A stretch of 64,000 nt of DNA. Origin: Lepidostoma basale (Eukaryota; Arthropoda; Insecta; Trichoptera; Lepidostomatidae). Below the pieces are notes generated by a model. That model was not told the origin of the DNA. It searched no databases and was given only the letters and a program-made list of their open reading frames with translations. A program made the translations under genes and the position numbers. The stretch is from the NCBI GenBank assembly GCA_022606425.2, contig JAHDVF020001313.1, forward strand, positions 744,001 through 808,000. The letters run 5' to 3'. Below, piece by piece: positions 21,300 to 31,895 of the stretch (positions are counted from its first letter, which is position 1; every line of letters begins with the position of its first letter).

Positions 21300-21655
21300 A
21301 TGCAAGGATCAAATATTGTAATTGAAACCAATAAAGGAAGAAAAAAATTATAATATCATTATTAATATTAGTCTCACCCTTAGTCGCTTTTCCAAGGAAA
21401 AATCAATAAACAAATAGAATTTTAATGAAATAAATTTTTATGATCATTACAATTATGCTGATAGCATTTTTGTTAATAAAAAAATAACATGTTTATTTAT
21501 TTCAATGTTTGAATTTATTTTGGATTGAAACATTTTTTGGTTTTCCAATCATTAGAAAATAAAATAAAAATAGCATTTAATTTTTTTGTAAACGCACTGT
21601 CACTCATACTATTGCAAACGATCTCCCTGTAGTGAACGGACTCTACTACGGACGT
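21300..21655. repeat. Dispersed repeat E, copy 1
   Basis: About 350 bp that recur inverted at 32375-32735. Shared parts include GATCTCCCTGTAGTGAACGG at one end (21618-21637), GAAACATTTTTTGGTTTTCC in the middle and AAACCAATAAAGGAAGAAAA at the other. A piece of the conserved end is also at 48995-49055. It looks like the end of a DNA transposon; no transposase is visible. Confidence 0.6.
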
Positions 21656-21879
21656 CGCGTTTCTTTCCCCGCGCTAATAGTAGAAAATGTTTTGCCTGTA
21701 AATATCTGTTAAATTATTAAATTGAATTTTTCATAACAAATGTAGCTGTTTCTGAAGGGCTCTTAAAGTGCAAGTTTATAAACTTACCGAAAAATCATAA
21801 GTGTCGTGTTTTCCAAATGTACAAATAGTCTTAAGAAATTACTTGTCTTCAATGATTACTAATTGTAGCGAAGAACGAT

Positions 21880-21965
21880 TATTTTCCTTGTTTCCAATAG
21901 GTCTTTTGAACTCAATTACTGAATACACATTATTTTTAGCTATTATATTGATGATTCTCGTGACA
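21880..21965 (-). mobile_element. SINE-tail-like fragment
   Basis: AGCTATTATATTGATGATTC with TCGTGACA matches the 3' part of the tRNA-SINE. The adjoining GGTCTTTTGAACTCAATTAC sequence also occurs at 30053 and, inverted, at 30910. Confidence 0.5.
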
Positions 21966-22615
21966 GGGATCCCAATGTGCTCAGAGTCCTATACAACGCA
22001 TTGGTTCGGAGCAGACTCGAAAGCGGTTCTGTGATATGGAGTCCTCACCAGGCGAGATATTCCGTTATGCTGGAGAGGGTTCAGAAAAAAATTCTGAGGT
22101 ATCTCTACATGAGGGAGTATGGTAGCTATCCTTGGCTCTATCCCACGGCATTTCTTTTGGGAATGCTCGGAACCAATTCTCTACAGCTTCGAAGAGATGG
22201 ACATCTAATTACCCATTTCTTGATATTAATAAGGGGATACTTCGAGAACTCGGCCGTACTGGAGGGTGTTCGGCTTTTTGTCCCCGATAGATATCTCCGA
22301 CAGCGACAGCACAGATTGTTTTACCTACCGGCCGCCAGAACCAATCTGCATCTGGTGACACCGGTGGGAAGAGCAATTAGTCTGCTGAACGCGGTCTCCT
22401 CGGAGATCGACGTCTTTCATGTTAGTGAAAGTACGTTCAGAAGGCAAATACCCTTAATTCTGGAGAGTATCCTGTCTTCCTAATGTTGAACCATCTCTTA
22501 TGCGTTTCTGGTAGTATACTATATATAATATATTATTTTGCCTGTTCTCAATAGATGCCTTGAAAATAAATGTCTGTTGATGAAATAAACTGATTTGATT
22601 TGATTTGATTTGACA
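21966..22615 (+). mobile_element. Jockey/CR1-type LINE, 5'-truncated, good copy
   Basis: The plus frame 21977-22483 (168 codons) reads LRVLYNALVRSRLESGSVIW, then MLERVQKKILRYLYMREYGS, LLGMLGTNSLQLRRDG, RYLRQRQHRLFYLP and ends SEIDVFHVSESTFRRQ...ILSS at a TAA. It is the intact C-terminus of ORF2 after the RT domain. The 3' UTR ends in four TTTGA-type repeats at 22592-22611. The RT itself is missing, so this is a dead but fairly young copy. Confidence 0.88.
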
Positions 22616-22776
22616 TGTGATAGGTAGTCAATCTAGCGCCATTTTATTGTCACGTGAATTCTACACCAGGCCAAATACAGTGTGTTAATCACACTGCCAT
22701 CGCCGGGAAACAAACCCGGGAACTTCGGTATGGAAGTCAGAGCTCTTATTACTCTGCCACGAAGGTCGACATTAAA
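22616..22776 (-). mobile_element. tRNA-derived SINE, 3' end replaced by a Jockey tail
   Basis: The minus strand has the tRNA head (GAGCTCTGACTTCC; B box GTTTGTTTCCC, mutated) and body to CACATGTC, but no SINE tail. The Jockey tail joins it at about 22612. Confidence 0.75.
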
Positions 22777-23340
22777 GCGATATTAAAGCGTATAAAATGT
22801 GACTTAAGGAACACGAAAAGCCAAGACCGTCGAAATAACTTCATATTAGTGAATATTGAATGTAATCGAATAAGAGAAGTTGAATGTTCTTTCTAAATTT
22901 GTTTACATTAAATCGATACAATTTTATTTGTAGAAGTTGGGTTTATTTTATTATCATACAAAACCCAGGGACTTTTGGTAATATTTGTTACAGGTCTCGC
23001 ACTGACTTAATCCGGCACTGTCTATAACATAATTTATAGAAGCGTCCAAGAAGACAATAGCTAAGTCAAAATGTCATCTGATTTCTGTTTAGGTAATGTT
23101 TAATTTCGTTAAAAGTTAACGGAAGTTTGTTGAAAAATGAAAACGTTTTTTCAGGTAACAAGGAATACTATCCATATGTCTTGTAATTCAAAATAAAAAG
23201 TTTATATTCAAAAATATATAAATGGGCTATGAGTCCGATAGACTCATAGACAAATGCTGATAAGATTGCGATAAATTTTTCATTGTTTATTTACATTACT
23301 TCGACGAAGGTTTAAAGAAAATATAGTATATATAGTAATA
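22777..23340. other. AT-rich stretch, nothing assigned
   Basis: The 80-codon plus frame starting in the SINE (22654-22896) is incidental. No tails or inverted repeats of note. Confidence 0.35.
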
Positions 23341-23835
23341 ATTAAATAGAATGTTGTTTTTTATAACTACTTCCACATTTGTCTTTATTTCGAGAGCGAC
23401 CAGTTTCGCCAGGCTCGCTGGCATCGACAGACTCGTGACCAGCTTAATGACACATTAATTATTTTGTTCATAATAATTTCATTCGCACTACATTCACTTC
23501 TTATATGTCCATCATATATAGATTTACGACACATTCTTCTCTGAAATCTAATTTTTACTACATTCATAATTCTTTTGGCAGTTCCATCCTTCACTTCCAT
23601 ACATAAAGGCCGGAATGAAAACACCATTGTGCACTGCAATCTTAGATTTATTTGGATAGACATTTATTTGCGATGACACCATTAAGTGTATTTAGATAGA
23701 TAGATAGATGTGAATACAGACAGAATGGTGACCTGTCTGTCGACGCCAGGGAGCCTGGCGAAACCAGTGGCTTTCGAAATAAAAACAAATGTGGAAGTTG
23801 TTATAAAAACATCGTTTTATTTAATTATTATTTAA
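23340..23835. repeat. Fold-back B element with RTE-A sequence in its loop
   Basis: The left arm (23350-23434) and right arm (23728-23820) are fold-back B sequences: GCGACCAGTTTCGCCAGG and the inverse GCCTGGCGAAACCAGTGG. Between them lies an RTE-A fragment (minus, about 23437-23700) containing GAATTATGAATGTAG-type sequence. Either RTE-A inserted into the palindrome or the element captured it; no clear duplication is seen. Confidence 0.55.
23437..23700 (-). mobile_element. RTE-A fragment inside fold-back B
   Basis: The minus strand covers KVN.VIA..., LMYGS-like, MNVVKIRFQRRMCRKSIYDG and NEIIMNKIINVSLSW. It lacks the 3' tail. Confidence 0.65.
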
Positions 23836-24214
23836 AATGAACTTAAGTCCAAATATATATAAGTTATAATTCACATTTAAAATGCATATAAATGAATGTT
23901 CGGTGTGACAGGCTAATAAACCCTTTAACGTCAGGAAGTTGTAATATATTCTATATTGGATTGAACTAATTTGATGTGATGTCAATGTTTAATTGTGTAT
24001 GATGTGATTCACAGAGATATGGTGGTTGAGTCGGTTTTAATTACAGATGTCAATCGTCAGTATCAATCGTCATGACATTACTACACGTGTATTCAAGCAA
24101 GAAAAATTATAATTTATTGATTAATTGTTAAACGTATTTCAAGAAACACGGTGTTTGATGGCACAAATGAATTGATATCAAACTTCAGTTGTATTTGTTT
24201 AATTTAACTACAAC

Positions 24215-24725
24215 AACAACAACAAACCATCACGCCGTTTCCCCGCAGGGGTAGGCAGAGAGAATGGACCGCCACACTACTCTATCCTGACATACCTCTC
24301 TAGCTTCCTCCACATTCATACATCGAGTCATACACGCACGTCGATTCTTCCGGCTTCTGACATGACCAACCTTTAATATTTGATTAATTTGGTCATGCCA
24401 TGTTTTCCTCGGTCTACCTCGACTCTTTACTCCATTTACATCGTTAACGTATACTTTTTTAACCATTCTTTCTTCACCCATGCGCTTCATATGGTATGTC
24501 CGAACCAATCTTTCATAATTTTGTTCATAATACCTTCTTTCGCTCTACATTCCTTCCTAATATCAGCATTTGAGATTCTGTCGTACATCGTTCTACCATA
24601 CACGTCTTAGGGACCTCATCTCTACCCCATTTATTCTGCTTTCATCTTTCTTCTGCCAGTTCCATGCTTCGCTTCCATACATAAGGGTTGGGACCAGAAC
24701 TCCATTGTGAACAATTCATATATTA
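24215..24725 (-). mobile_element. RTE-A retrotransposon, 5'-truncated
   Basis: The minus frame 24508-24230 reads VRTYHMKRMGEERMVKKVYV, KSRGRPRKTWHDQINQILKV, RRACMTRCMNVEEAREVCQD and ends SAYPCGETA, the normal RTE-A C-terminus. The upstream part to 24720 includes LMYGSEAWNW after frameshifts. The tail is AAC/GTT-rich (24208-24225). Confidence 0.85.
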
Positions 24726-25194
24726 TGTATGCGTAAACTCGAATTTAGCAATAGCGAAGCATTGTCGGGTCCGCTAGTAATAAATAATTTTTCTATAATA
24801 CGCTTAAAAGTATATCACATATTGTACACACCTACGTATAAACACGTGTCACAGATCGTGTTTTGGTACCTAAATAAGTACCCCAATTTCACAAAACTTC
24901 AATTAATCATTCTTACTAAGAGTTTTACAATAACTGCAATATGGTCTGTAATTTGTTGATTATGATTCGAAAAAAATATAACCCTTTTTTTCGCAGTTCA
25001 AACATGATTCGTTTTATTTTGTTAAGTCATGATAAAAAAACTTTAATGTATAAAACAAAATTTAACATATGTTTAAAATAAATCGAAATATTAATATCAT
25101 TAGTGTTTGTTACTACAAATTAAGTATTAAAATTCAGGTTTTCTTGGAAGCCGCTAGACTTTTTTTATATAATATAAAAGCTAGTAAAAGAAGT
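24726..25194. other. AT-rich stretch, nothing assigned
   Basis: A 76-codon plus frame (24729-24959) is not recognised. Confidence 0.35.
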
Positions 25195-25400
25195 AAATAA
25201 AACGATGTTTTTTTACAACTTCTACTTTTGTTTTTATTTCGACTGTGACCGGTTTCGCCAGGCTCGCTGGCATCGACAAACTGGTGAAATAAAGACAAAA
25301 GTGGAAGTAGTTAAAAAAAATCGTTTTATTTAATTATTATTTAAAATGAACTTCCATCAAGAGATTTCAGTAAAATCATTTGATTATCTGGTAAAAGAAG
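25195..25400. repeat. Fold-back B element, collapsed palindrome
   Basis: Left arm AACGATGTTTTTTTACAACT...CCGGTTTCGCCAGGCTCGC at 25199-25270, then a deleted right arm (AAAGACAAAAGTGGAAGTAG at 25291) and the family flank AACTTCCATCAAGAGATTTC. The ribozyme-like right arm has been lost. Confidence 0.6.
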
Positions 25401-25454
25401 GTTTGCAACAGGCTTTTCAAGTTTTTCTTATGTTTGCGTTGTGGACACGATCTC

Positions 25455-25875
25455 GGAGAGAAACTAACTAACTAACTAACCATCACGCCGTCTCCCCGAA
25501 AGGGTAGGCAGAAAGAATGGACTGTCACACTTTTACTGATGCGGCACTCCATCCTTCTCTTTTCGCCCCGCGGGAGACGCGGTGTGATGGGTTGCGAACC
25601 TCATCGCCACCAATAGGCATCTCCCGCGCACACTTCGATCGTCCAACACCCACAAAATAAATTAATCTAAAACAAATAATATAAAATACAATGATATAAA
25701 ATAAAATAACAAAATAAAAATAATTTAACACAAAATGTTCTTTTTAGATAGTGCACATATTGTCTATTGAATTTATGTTCCACGAATCCACCGTTTTTTT
25801 TAATTTAGCACATAATGTTTTTTTTGATGTTGCACATATTGACATGGACGATCCGGACTTTTGAGAGTTTTTTTT
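25455..25875 (-). mobile_element. SINE-like element with RTE-A tail, long form
   Basis: Starts (on the plus strand) with AACTAACTAACTAACTAACC, the inverse of a four-unit GTTA tail, then CGTCTCCCCGAAAGGGTAGG. The body contains CCGCGGGAGACGCGGTGTGA and extends about 350 bp further upstream, matching 13725-14065. Near the 5' end a TTAGCACATAATGTT block is nearly doubled (25729 and 25806). Confidence 0.8.
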
Positions 25876-25919
25876 ATATATCTTTCGGATACTTACTATT
25901 TATCTCTTTCGAAAAAAAA

Positions 25920-26590
25920 ATTGTATATCTCTTTAGGCGAATGAGTGGGAAAATTCGTATATGATAGAATGTCATGTGCTAATATAAGATTAGAACAAGA
26001 AGTGAATGCAGTGTGAATGAAAGTGTAATGAAGAAAATAATGAAAGTGTCATTAAGTTGGTTCCGTCACAAGGAAAGAATGGTATATAATGTATATGTAA
26101 ACGACACAAATGGATCTAGAAATAGAGAAAGACTGAGGAGAACGGGGGACGATCAAATCAATCGAAAATTAAATATCGGCCAAGTGAAGAGTCGGAGAAA
26201 TAGACGTGCGTACATGACACGATGTGTGAATGTTGAGGATACGAGAGAATAATGAAATGTATGTATTTAGTGTGCTTCCACTTGTATTTATGTTCGACCG
26301 GTTTCGGCAGCTTGCTGCCATTTTCTGGTGGCCAGAAGATGGCAGCAAGCTGCCGAAACCGATCGAACATAAACACAAGTGGAAGCATATAATAATAAAG
26401 AAATTTTGCATAATATTTTTTTTTGTTTTCACTATTTAAAATGAACGTCTACTAAGAAATTTCAATTAAAAACATTAAATATTTGATATGAGAGAAGTAT
26501 GATACGAGAAAAGTGAGACTGTCCATTATTTTTGCCTGTCCTTTCGGGGGAAGACGGTGTGATGGTTAGTTGTTAGGTAGTTACTTAGTT
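25920..26590 (+). mobile_element. RTE-A copy split by a fold-back C insertion
   Basis: The plus strand 25940-26246 follows RTE-A (ESVMKKIMKVSLSWFRHKER, NRKLNIGQVKSRRNRRAYMT, RCVNVEDTRE). The sequence resumes at 26510 with CTGTCCATTATTTTTGCCTG and the GACGGTGTGATGGTTAGTTG tail. The join lies within the codon run after VEDTRE. Confidence 0.75.
26247..26500. mobile_element. Fold-back C element, near-perfect palindrome, 9 bp duplication
   Basis: Flanked by GATACGAGA at 26238-26246 and 26501-26509. It contains a palindrome centred at about 26331: arms of about 58 bp including GTTCGACCGGTTTCGGCAGC, and the inverse. Read outward, each arm has hairpin GGCAGC/GCTGCC, then GAAACC and a near-palindromic ACCGGT/ACCGAT. 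The upstream core is CAGAAGA, one base from CUGAAGA (U4 changed). A 3' region of about 100 bp includes TTAAAATGAACGTCTACTAA, related to fold-back B's flank. Confidence 0.75.
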
Positions 26591-26619
26591 TATGGTATAT
26601 TCACATCGGTATGCCAGGA

Positions 26620-26885
26620 ATTCTTTAGTGTAACAATATGAATGAATTCCCGCTGGGAAGGAATACTTTTTGCATATTATTTCCGAGATGCATATTAAGA
26701 AGAGAGGCGTCTCGGAGATATTTCCATTTTATGAGATTCCTCGAGGAAGGCGATGAAATCTTCATATCCCCGGAAATGAACACAATAATGTCGCACCGCC
26801 TTTGTTACGCCCAGGGTGTCACAAAATGAGGAAGGCGACATTCCCATAGTGATTGTTCGCAAACTATGTCGTGGCACGCGGGATT
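26620..26885. other. GC-richer single-copy island
   Basis: Unique sequence with inverted pieces (CCTCGAGGAAGGCGATG; CGCCTTTGTTACGCCC). Short overlapping frames on both strands have no recognised domain. Confidence 0.3.
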
Positions 26886-27039
26886 ATATCATTCTTTTTT
26901 CAAAATAGTAGAAAGGTTACATGGTATAAAGGTTTAATATAATACGTAGCTTATATCATCAAAAATTGTGATTTGAATTACTAATATTACTTTTCTATTT
27001 TTTTTAAATTAGTTTTTATTGAAAAATCACTGCACCCCT

Positions 27040-27500
27040 CTTGAACAAACCGCATTCGAAATTATTCTGGGGACCAATAGCTTACAGATAAGAAGAATGG
27101 GTGCACACTTACCCATTTCTTCAGACTTATCAGGGGATTCTTTGAGAATTCCGTCATTTTGGAGGCTATCCGTCTCTATGTTCCGGATGCTTACCTTCGA
27201 CAGCGTCAGCACAGGCTGTTTTATCTCCCAGCATGCAGAACCAACCTGCCTCTGGTGACGCCGGTGGGGAGAGCAATCAAACTGTTGAACATGATCGCTT
27301 CAGAGATCGATGTCTTTCATATTCATGAAAGTACGTTCAGAAGACAAATACTCTTGACTTTGGAGAGTATCTTGTATTCCTATTGTCGAAACATCTCTCA
27401 TGCGTTCTTGGTATTATATATTTATTATATTTTACCTGTTCTGAATAGAACATGTTTGTAATATATTTTGACAAAATAAACTGATTTGATTTGATTTGAT
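27040..27500 (+). mobile_element. Jockey/CR1-type LINE, 3' part
   Basis: Plus frames give NSLQIRRMGAHLPISSDLSG then, shifted by one, YLRQRQHRLFYLPACRTNLP and SEIDVFHIHESTFRRQI. It ends with a 3' UTR and (TTTGA)3 at 27481-27499. Confidence 0.85.
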
Positions 27501-28040
27501 TATTATCATATTACACATAAGGTGTTCTTTAATGACATAGGGTGATTAACACTATGATGAACCCTCCTGCTTTATCCACACATAGTAATCTTCTGTAATG
27601 ACGTCAGTGTTAGGCTGTGGAACTGTTTGTTGCATTTAAATGCATTTCTACTAGAGGTCAGAAGCACATATTGCAGTTCAATAAAGAATTTTAATGAAAT
27701 TATTAAAGATCATTCAATTTTGTTTTGAAACAAAATCTAAATCATTTTTACAAATTTCTAAGAAATACACTTTGGACAGCTGCTTCATAAATTTTAATAC
27801 CATTGATTTAAATCTTTGGCTTTAGTAGTTTAAAAAAAAACAATACTAATATTTGATAAAAAAAAGAACGCACCACAATTATTCTGCAATAGCGATTTTG
27901 AATAAATATGAATAATGGAAAAATAACAAAAACATATGAATGTGTCTCAAAAAATATTCAATAAAAACGTAAAAGATTTTAATAGAAAAATACCAGGAAA
28001 ATACTGGAAAAATATATTAACGAAGAGTAAACGACCTTGT
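27501..28040. other. AT-rich stretch, nothing assigned
   Basis: Contains small frames only (27936-28154 runs into the SINE). No domain or repeat tail. Confidence 0.35.
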
Positions 28041-28042
28041 TT

Positions 28043-28295
28043 TGAACCACCTTCATGGCCGAGTGGTAAGTCCATTGACTGCCACCCCGAAGGTTCCGGG
28101 TTCGATTCCCGGCGAGGGCAGTGTGATTGTCACACTGTCTTTGGTCTGGTGTAGAATTCATGTAGCAGTAAAATGGCGATAGATTAGCTATTTTTCACAT
28201 GTCACGAGAATCAATATGATAGCTGTAATACCCTTTACATCGATTTGGCTCATGCTGTCATGATGTAAAAAGAGCGATTCAACAAAATAATATTA
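28043..28295 (+). mobile_element. tRNA-derived SINE, full length, best copy
   Basis: The head reads TTCATGGCCGAGTGGTAAGT (A box TGGCCGAGTGG, 28053-28063) and GGTTCCGGGTTCGATTCCCG (B box GGTTCGATTCC, 28096-28106). These are the two internal RNA polymerase III promoter boxes of a tRNA gene. The body has the palindrome GTGTGATTGTCACACTG, and the end is TTCAACAAAATAAT(ATT/ATA)n. A non-coding retroposon; it would need a LINE's enzyme. At least ten copies or fragments lie in the window. Confidence 0.92.
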
Positions 28296-28299
28296 ATAA

Positions 28300-28565
28300 T
28301 AATAACTAACTAGCTAAACTAACCATCACGCCGTGTCCCCGGAGGGGTAGGCAGAGAGGATGGATCAAACCGTGACATGCACGCTCGTCGATTGTTTCTA
28401 CTTCGAACATGGCCGCATTTTAGTAATTAATTAATTTGGTCATGCCATGTCTTTTTATCCATTCTTCCCTCATCCATCCGTTCCATATGTCCAAACTATC
28501 TTAGTGACCCTTTCTTAATTTTATTTATCACACATTCATCCGCCTTACATTCCTAATTGCGAAAT
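28300..28565 (-). mobile_element. RTE-A fragment adjoining the SINE
   Basis: Starts with ACTAACTAGCTAAACTAACC (inverse tail), then ATCACGCCGTGTCCCCGGAG. The DQIN..LNVG region and part of MVKK follow. Decayed, with deletions. Confidence 0.7.
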
Positions 28566-29110
28566 TTATTACTAGATAATTTAAACTTTGAGAACCGGGT
28601 GGTTCGAAACCAGTATACCTATTGCCCTCGCAAAAAGGGGGGGTAAGCAATATCAACTCCAAAGCGGGTGGTGACATGTTTACTTCCATCCATCGCCACT
28701 TTGATCTTAAAACACGAGAAAGAATTGTTTTACGTGCTCTTCCTTATTAAAAAAATGTTCAACCTGCGTTAAAAGCTACTTTAACGGGTGTTTTGTTTAA
28801 ATACGTTTTTAATGTAAAAAGAGATTTGAAAAACGTTGAAAACACAAATACACTAACCTTCTTTATTCGATTTTTTCACTAGTATAAGACATTCTGACTG
28901 GCAAATGTAAGTACAAAATAATAAAGAAATTGTCAGAAGATACTGGCATGCGCACGTGTAGAGGATAGATCCTTCCAGAATCCCACACGTTGTGATGTAA
29001 CAGGCTTTTATTGGCTACCAAAAGTCCACCAAAAATATGGAATTGAGTACCGCTGTTTTAGAGGAAGATGAGACGAGTGAGCACACTCTCCTATCCTGAT
29101 CTATCTCACT
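28566..29110. other. Mixed stretch with old retro scraps
   Basis: A G8 run at 28635-28645. At 28935-28995 a fragment like RTE-H (GAAGATACTGGCATGCGCAC) can be seen. The rest is unassigned. Confidence 0.3.
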
Positions 29111-29880
29111 TATTCTTCTCTGGTCAAACATCGTGACGCACGTGCTCGTCGGAGGTCTCGACTTCACAACAACACGACAGCCTATTAATCATTATTCATT
29201 TCATCCTATCATATTTTATATGCCTATCTTGCATTATTTTTTCCATTTTTTCTCAACTTTGAACGATTCTTTTCTCTTAATTTGCATAGGACGATATCAT
29301 CAAATGTTTATTTTTTGTGTTCAATCATAAATAATATCCCCTCGTATTATCAACAGTTATCTAATTATGAGATCCTCTATCCTACGCTTACACATCTTTC
29401 CTCTACTAGTTCCAACCTCTTTTCGAAATATAAATATGCTCAAAATACTTGTATATACTATTCAATAGTAATATATTTTATTAAGATTTTCCTCGGCCGC
29501 CGGTAATTAATTTTATAAATTCCACTTTTCCTATTCAAATTTATGCAATTTAAGAAATTATCAACTTGGCAGATTATATATTTATTTTCATCTTAAAATA
29601 CTATACATTTTCAAATATAAATATTCAAATCCAATGGAAAAGAGTTTTCTCATCTACGAGAAGGGTGAATATTAATAATAAGATGTAAACGGAATTCAAA
29701 AGGGAAGCGCTGATTCAAAAAAATGTTTCTTAGGAAATAGAAATATTAAAATAATTTGGGTTGTCCAAGAGCATTGTATCAAATATATTATAATAATATT
29801 AACATTTAACCTATAGTATTAATATAATATATCAATTTATATTTTTTATTATGATAATCTTTTCCCTAACATTGACATTT
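29111..29880. other. AT-rich stretch, possible old RTE-A remnant
   Basis: 29120-29320 vaguely follows the minus-strand RTE-A order (CGTGCTCGTCGGAG, then TTTTCTCAACTTTGAACGAT) but is too decayed to align by eye. The remainder is AT-rich with no gene. Confidence 0.25.
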
Positions 29881-30045
29881 CATTAAAATGAATGAAAATA
29901 CATTTTTTGTTTTATAATAATAACATGTTTCGCCATGCTAAAGTATTATCAAACGAAATTTCATAATTCCTTAGCAAGCCGAAACATGCCATTCCCATAA
30001 AATAAAAAACTTCTAGAAAACAAACGTTTTCATTCGTATTTTTTT
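29881..30045. repeat. Fold-back A element
   Basis: AACATGTTTCGCCATGCTAA (29934) is inverted as TTAGCAAGCCGAAACATGCC (29972). The family trailer AAACTTCTAGAAAAC and GTTTTCATTCGTATT follow. The upper core is TTCATAA. Confidence 0.6.
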
Positions 30046-30047
30046 TT

Positions 30048-30265
30048 TTTATACAACAGGTCGTTTGAACCCAATTACTGTATACAATTTTTTTTAGCTA
30101 TTATATTGTTTCTCATGCAATGTGATGGGTAGCCAATCTATCGCCATTTTATTGTCACGTGAATTCTACACCAGACCAAAGACAAAGTGACAATCACACT
30201 GAATCGAACCCGGGACCTTCGGTATGGAAGTCAGAGCTCTTACCACTTTGCCACGAAGGTCGTCG
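30048..30265 (-). mobile_element. tRNA-derived SINE next to an inverted-repeat flank
   Basis: The minus strand has the head (CTTCGTGGCAAAGTGGTAAG; GGTCCCGGGTTCGATTC) and body. Instead of the normal tail it runs into GGTCGTTTGAACCCAATTAC (30053-30080). That flank recurs inverted at 30893-30945, framing about 850 bp. Confidence 0.8.
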
Positions 30266-30454
30266 TATTAATTAAACTAAAATGTTTCAATCCTAAGGAT
30301 TGATTTGCAGTATAGTATTACATTTTTTGATGGTTATTGGAATGCCACTTGGGCCTTTTGATGTCGAAGTTTTTCGTTTCATAGTAAAAATGAATTAAAA
30401 TTAATATAAAAGTTTAAATACTAATTAACACGAATGAAAACGCATTTGAAAGTT

Positions 30455-30605
30455 TGACGACCTTCGTGGCATATCGAAGGTCCCGGATTCGATTTCCGGC
30501 GATAGCAGTGTGATTCTCACACTGTCATTGGTCTGGTGTAGAATTCACATGACAATAAAATGGCGATAGATCACATGTCATGAGAATCAATATTATTGAT
30601 AAAAA
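30455..30605 (+). mobile_element. tRNA-derived SINE, partial
   Basis: The plus strand has CGACCTTCGTGGCATATCGA with about 25 bp of the head deleted, the B box region GGATTCGATTTCC, the palindrome and the body to GAGAATCAATATTATTG. Confidence 0.75.
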
Positions 30606-30629
30606 CTGCAATGATATTGTTGAACACCA

Positions 30630-30890
30630 TAGCGGAGAGGCGCGCAAGATGGATTGGTCATGTGTTGCGACACGAATGTTTCCTGCATGACGTGTTGGAG
30701 GGAATGGTCGAGTAATCCATTGGCAGAGGACGACCTCGCCAAGAGTACCTAGACCAGATTTACCGAGATATGGGCTGCACCTCTTATGCCGAGTTGAAGA
30801 GAGTTGCCGAGGATCGAGCGGAGTGGAAGGGGAGATGCTTCTCCTAGCTGCAGACCAATCGCTAGATTGAGACCAGAGAGAGAGCTAAAA
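30630..30890 (+). mobile_element. RTE-like 3' fragment (RTE-J)
   Basis: The plus strand reads RRARWIGHVLRHECFLHDVL then EGMVE, a stop, SIGRGRPRQEYLDQIYRDMG and ELKRVAEDRAEWKGR. It ends GATTGAGACCAGAGAGAGAG. A scrap of the same 3' end is at 32745-32810. Confidence 0.8.
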
Positions 30891-31017
30891 ACTAATTGTA
30901 TACAATAATTATGTTCAAACGACCTGTTGTATACAAAAAAATACAAAAAATAAATATATATAAAAGTTTTAATGATTTAGGTAATTTTTCGCCATCCTTT
31001 GTATAAGATCGAAAGTA

Positions 31018-31470
31018 TTAGGTCCTTACATATGAAATTGGCGTTTTGCCGTACTGGCAACTTTGATCTCAAATATCTTCTCTTTGGTTAGGAATTCTAA
31101 ATTCAAATTTATACAGCTATTTACTCAAGTATTTGTGTTTCGAAAATTATAATACATTTGTTTTTTCTTTTTTTTCTTTATTTCTCCGGACCTTGCCCCA
31201 ACAGATTAATATTTTTTTCGAAATTTGGATAACTTCTTGCAAGGGAAAAAATTCAACTCCGATGAGGCAGTCCAAACCGACTTCAAAGATTTTATTGATT
31301 CCCGTCCGAATGGTTTTTTTAGTAAAGGGATTGATGAACTACCTATGAGATGGCAAAAGTGCATAGATAGCAATGGTACATACTTTGATTAAATAAATAT
31401 ATTATATTTAAAAAAAATCAACTTTATGTTCCTCCCATACAAAACGCCAATTTCATATGTAAGGACCTAA
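31018..31470 (+). mobile_element. Mariner element with internal deletion and TA duplication
   Basis: The 453 bp element has 31 bp perfect terminal inverted repeats beginning TTAGGTCCTTACATATGAAA, flanked by TA at 31016-31017 and 31471-31472, as expected for Tc1/mariner. On the plus strand 31184-31392 encodes the transposase C-terminus: SPDLAPTD, a stop, YFFRNLDNFLQGKKFNSDEA, then KDFIDSRPNGFF and MRWQKCIDSNGTYFD ending in TAA. This is the part holding the last catalytic aspartate region (PDLAPTD). The N-terminal DNA-binding domain and first catalytic residues are deleted. Confidence 0.9.
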
Positions 31471-31477
31471 TATTATA

Positions 31478-31895
31478 ATTATGAGGGTATTATTTGCAAA
31501 ACCGGTAAACTCCACCAACAATCAAAAGTGAGATATGAATTGGGTCTTATTCATAATACATTTGCACACAATTTTTATTGATTTTCAGTTTCAAATTCGG
31601 CTTCATTCTGAAGAATTTTGCTATTAAAATATAGGGTTTGTTGCAAACATGGCAACCTCCACTTGAGTGTTGCAAAGCTGATAAAACTCCAAAATGAAAT
31701 TCATTATTTTACATTAATTATCAACATAATGATGATTATTTCATGGCTGATTACTTTTAAAATACTAACTGGTTGAGTTGAAAAAAATAAATATCGTAAA
31801 AAAGCGCATTTTATTAGCGTATCAGTTTTTTGCGATTTACTCAAAACATCTAATGATGGAGTTTGCCAGGTTTGCAACTAATACCCTCATATGAT
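31478..31895. mobile_element. MITE M1, copy 1
   Basis: A 410 bp element with inverted ends: GAGGGTATTATTTGCAAAAC on the left and the inverse of GAGGGTATTAGTTGCAAACC on the right. A near-identical copy lies at 38210-38617. It codes for nothing visible. Flanking bases (TTAT and ATAT) only loosely resemble a target duplication here. Confidence 0.75.

Noticed and set aside
28043..28120. True tRNA gene
   Set aside because: A and B boxes are present, but the head is followed by the SINE body and tail, recurs many times, and does not fold into a full cloverleaf with an acceptor stem by eye.
31133..31348. 71-codon frame as a small protein
   Set aside because: It is a shifted reading of the mariner transposase C-terminus; the real frame is 31184-31392.
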